The notes under the pieces are model-generated. The model ran no database searches. It saw nothing but the letters and a program-made list of their open reading frames with translations, and was not told the DNA's origin. DNA of 7,423 nt from Lachnospiraceae bacterium (GTDB lineage Bacteria; Bacillota; Clostridia; Lachnospirales; Lachnospiraceae), in NCBI GenBank assembly GCA_021205045.1, contig JAJPYH010000292.1, forward strand, positions 1 to 7,423, given 5' to 3'. How positions within the stretch are numbered: the first letter of the stretch is position 1; every line of letters starts with the position of its first letter. Position numbers and translations under genes: made by a program. Below, in pieces: positions 5,847 through 7,423 of the stretch.

Positions 5847-7226
5847 CTATTCACACTCCAGATACCTCTTATACTTCTCCAGCACCTCCCGCATGGCCTC
5901 ATGCCCCGGCGCCCCGATGGTCAGTCTCTTCTCCACGCAGGTTTTCAGGCTGATCGCGTCATAGATATCTTCCTCAAACTTATCACAGAATCCCTTCAGC
6001 TCCTCAAGGCTCAGTTCGTCAATGGAAGCCTGTTTTTCAATGCAGTACAGCACCAGTCTCCCGATAATCCCATGGGCGTCCCGGAAAGGAACTCCCTTGC
6101 CCACCAGATAATCCGCGGCATCGGTAGCGTTGGTAAAACCATTCTTTGCACTTCTCTCCATCACATCCTCACGGAATCTCATGGTATTAATCATACCGGT
6201 AAACAGGGTCAGGCAGCTCTCCACCGTCTCAATGGCGTCGAAGGTCTGCTCCTTATCCTCCTGCATGTCCTTATTGTACGCTAACGGCAACCCCTTCATG
6301 GTGGTCAGCATTCCCATTAAGGAGCCATATACCCGGCCGGTCTTGCCCCGGACAAGCTCCGCGATGTCCGGATTTTTTTTCTGCGGCATGATGCTGCTGC
6401 CGGTGGAATAAGCGTCGTCCATCTCCACAAAGCGGTACTCGTCGCTGTTCCAGAGAATAATCTCCTCGCAGAAACGGCTTAAATGCATCATAATCATGGA
6501 AAGGGCGCTCAGATACTCGATCACATAATCCCGGTCGGAAACCGAATCCATGCTGTTGAGCGTGGGGCCGTAGAAATCCAGAAGCTGCGCGGTATATTCC
6601 CTGTCCAGAGGATAGGTGGTGCCCGCCAGTGCTCCCGCTCCCAGAGGGCAGTAATTCATCCGCTCATAAATATCATGCATCCGGCTCCTGTCCCGCCTGA
6701 ACATCTCAAAATAAGCGCCGAAGTGGTGCGCCAGAGTCACCGGCTGCGCCTTCTGTAAATGGGTAAAGCCCGGCATATAGGTATCCAGGTTCTCCTCCAT
6801 CTTCTGATACAGTACGGTCAGAAGATCCTTTAAAAGTGCGTCCGTATGCTTCACATGGTTGCGCACATACATCCGCATGTCCAGCGCCACCTGATCATTG
6901 CGGCTGCGCCCGGTGTGCAGCTTCTTGCCCGCTTCTCCGATGCGATCGATCAGATTGGCCTCCACAAAGCTGTGGACGTCCTCATACCGGGAAGTAATGG
7001 CAAGCTCTCCCGCCTCCACATCCCGCAGAATGGATTGCAGGCCGCTGATAATACTGTCACGCTCCGCCTCCGTCACAACGCCCTGTCTGGCCAGCATGGT
7101 GACATGGGCGATGCTCCCCCTGATATCCTCATGCAGCAGCTTCTGATCAAAGCCAATCGAAGCGTTAAAATCATATACGAGCTGATCGGTCTGTTTGGTA
7201 AACCTGCCGCCCCACAACTGTGCCAT
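5847..7226 (-). CDS. argH: Argininosuccinate lyase
   Basis: This 459-residue cytoplasmic enzyme of the fumarase/aspartase superfamily cleaves L-argininosuccinate to L-arginine and fumarate, the last step of arginine synthesis. It normally acts as a tetramer with active sites built from three subunits. The motifs seen are HTGRSRNDQ (104-112), GFTHLQKAQP (153-162) with the candidate base His156, and the superfamily signature GSSIMPQKKNP (276-286), whose mobile loop carries the catalytic serine. Full length is as expected. The frame is open upstream to 7271, but MAQLWGGRF at 7226 is chosen. It matches the family N-terminus and has a near-perfect AGGAGG (7233-7238) 6 nt away, whereas the longer start would run through that site. 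argG is not in the window. A strong promoter lies directly upstream, so argH appears to lead its transcript. No clear arginine-repressor box was recognised. Confidence 0.98.
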   Translation of the reverse strand: MAQLWGGRFTKQTDQLVYDFNASIGFDQKLLHEDIRGSIAHVTMLARQGVVTEAERDSIISGLQSILRDVEAGELAITSRYEDVHSFVEANLIDRIGEAGKKLHTGRSRNDQVALDMRMYVRNHVKHTDALLKDLLTVLYQKMEENLDTYMPGFTHLQKAQPVTLAHHFGAYFEMFRRDRSRMHDIYERMNYCPLGAGALAGTTYPLDREYTAQLLDFYGPTLNSMDSVSDRDYVIEYLSALSMIMMHLSRFCEEIILWNSDEYRFVEMDDAYSTGSSIMPQKKNPDIAELVRGKTGRVYGSLMGMLTTMKGLPLAYNKDMQEDKEQTFDAIETVESCLTLFTGMINTMRFREDVMERSAKNGFTNATDAADYLVGKGVPFRDAHGIIGRLVLYCIEKQASIDELSLEELKGFCDKFEEDIYDAISLKTCVEKRLTIGAPGHEAMREVLEKYKRYLECE

Positions 7227-7232
7227 GTTTTT

Positions 7233-7238
7233 CCTCCT
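7233..7238 (-). promoter_or_regulatory. argH Shine-Dalgarno, deciding the start
   Basis: AGGAGG on the minus strand lies 6 nt before the ATG at 7226. It fixes the argH start there and excludes the in-frame ATGs at 7271 and 7268. A short upstream TCC (7242-7244) could pair weakly with the GGA of this site. Confidence 0.85.
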
Positions 7239-7246
7239 ATATGGAT

Positions 7247-7268
7247 ATGTCCGCTGATGCGCAGACAT
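7247..7268 (-). promoter_or_regulatory. Stem-loop in the argH leader
   Basis: On the minus strand ATGTCTGC (7268-7261) pairs with GCGGACAT (7254-7247) around a 6-nt GCATCA loop, giving 8 bp with one G-U pair. Its base is 8 nt from the Shine-Dalgarno. It leaves the ribosome binding site free. It has no U-tract and is not a terminator. It could stabilise the 5' end or be part of a translational switch; no known riboswitch or T-box motif was recognised around it. Confidence 0.5.
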
Positions 7269-7326
7269 CAAAATATATGTAAAATCAATGGTATGCTGAA
7301 AACACCTTTATAATAAAACTTCGCCT

Positions 7327-7355
7327 ATCATAGCATATATTATTTTTGTTTGCAA
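7327..7355 (-). promoter_or_regulatory. argH promoter (sigma-A type, extended -10)
   Basis: On the minus strand TTGCAA (7355-7350) is followed by a 17-bp AT-rich spacer and TATGAT (7332-7327). TGC directly before the -10 gives an extended -10 element. Transcription would begin near 7320 and leave a leader of about 95 nt before argH. This is the best-matching promoter in the window and implies that argH begins a transcription unit. Confidence 0.75.
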
Positions 7356-7356
7356 G

Positions 7357-7392
7357 AATGGTTTTCAGGGAATCATTTTCGATGTAACCATT
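7357..7392. repeat. Inverted repeat upstream of the argH promoter
   Basis: AATGGTT (7357-7363) and AACCATT (7386-7392) form a perfect 7-bp inverted repeat with a 22-bp centre, starting 2 bp upstream of the -35 box. It may be an upstream regulatory site or belong to the end of the next gene to the right. The rest of 7393-7423 shows nothing recognisable. Confidence 0.35.
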
Positions 7393-7423
7393 TTAGAACG
7401 TAAGCTCTGCAAAATTTCCTCGG

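Noticed and set aside
7227..7271. N-terminal extension of argH starting at 7271 or 7268
   Set aside because: The extension runs through the AGGAGG at 7233-7238 and the leader stem-loop, and adds residues absent from known argininosuccinate lyases.
7227..7320. T-box leader or ArgR operator before argH
   Set aside because: No T-box sequence and no terminator/antiterminator pair was seen. AT-rich stretches near 7270-7295 only loosely resemble an arginine box and are not a clear palindrome.

Overview
The window is an ordinary-looking stretch of bacterial chromosome. It carries five complete protein genes, all transcribed from the minus strand, so transcription runs from right to left. In transcription order they are argH (argininosuccinate lyase), asd (aspartate-semialdehyde dehydrogenase of the archaeal/fungal-like class), topB (DNA topoisomerase III), a paaK-type phenylacetate-CoA ligase, and a YczE/YitT-like multi-pass membrane protein. 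The gene set, clear AGGAGG-type ribosome binding sites, the Firmicute-style TopB TOPRIM motif (TDxGREGE) and the anaerobe-type PaaK suggest an anaerobic clostridial Firmicute, most likely Lachnospiraceae. This placement comes from protein character recalled from memory, not from a search.

Right end (7227-7423): no gene is visible. It holds the best promoter of the window, TTGCAA - 17 bp - TATGAT with an extended -10 TG, then a leader of roughly 95 nt with an 8-bp stem-loop just upstream of the argH Shine-Dalgarno. argH is therefore probably the first gene of its transcript. A 63-bp gap containing a perfect TATAAT leads to asd. A 100-bp gap without an obvious promoter or terminator leads to topB, so asd and topB are probably co-transcribed. 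A 161-bp gap with a perfect TATAAT and several short dyads and repeats leads to paaK. A 138-bp gap with a stable two-part hairpin, but no U-tract, leads to the membrane-protein gene. The left 119 bp hold nothing firm.

Functionally the genes form a loose neighbourhood, not a pathway. argH performs the last step of arginine synthesis. asd is the branch-point enzyme of the aspartate family (Lys, Thr, Met, diaminopimelate). topB is a housekeeping type IA topoisomerase. paaK activates phenylacetate or a related aryl acid to its CoA thioester. The membrane protein has no assigned substrate.

I found no mobile element, CRISPR array, tRNA, rRNA or recognisable riboswitch, and no convincing new biological system. 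The most unusual signal is an in-frame run of five degenerate 10-residue repeats inside TopB (DNA 3020-3166). Next come the hairpin and the minimal AUG-AAA-UAG ORF before the membrane-protein gene, and the repeat-rich region upstream of paaK.
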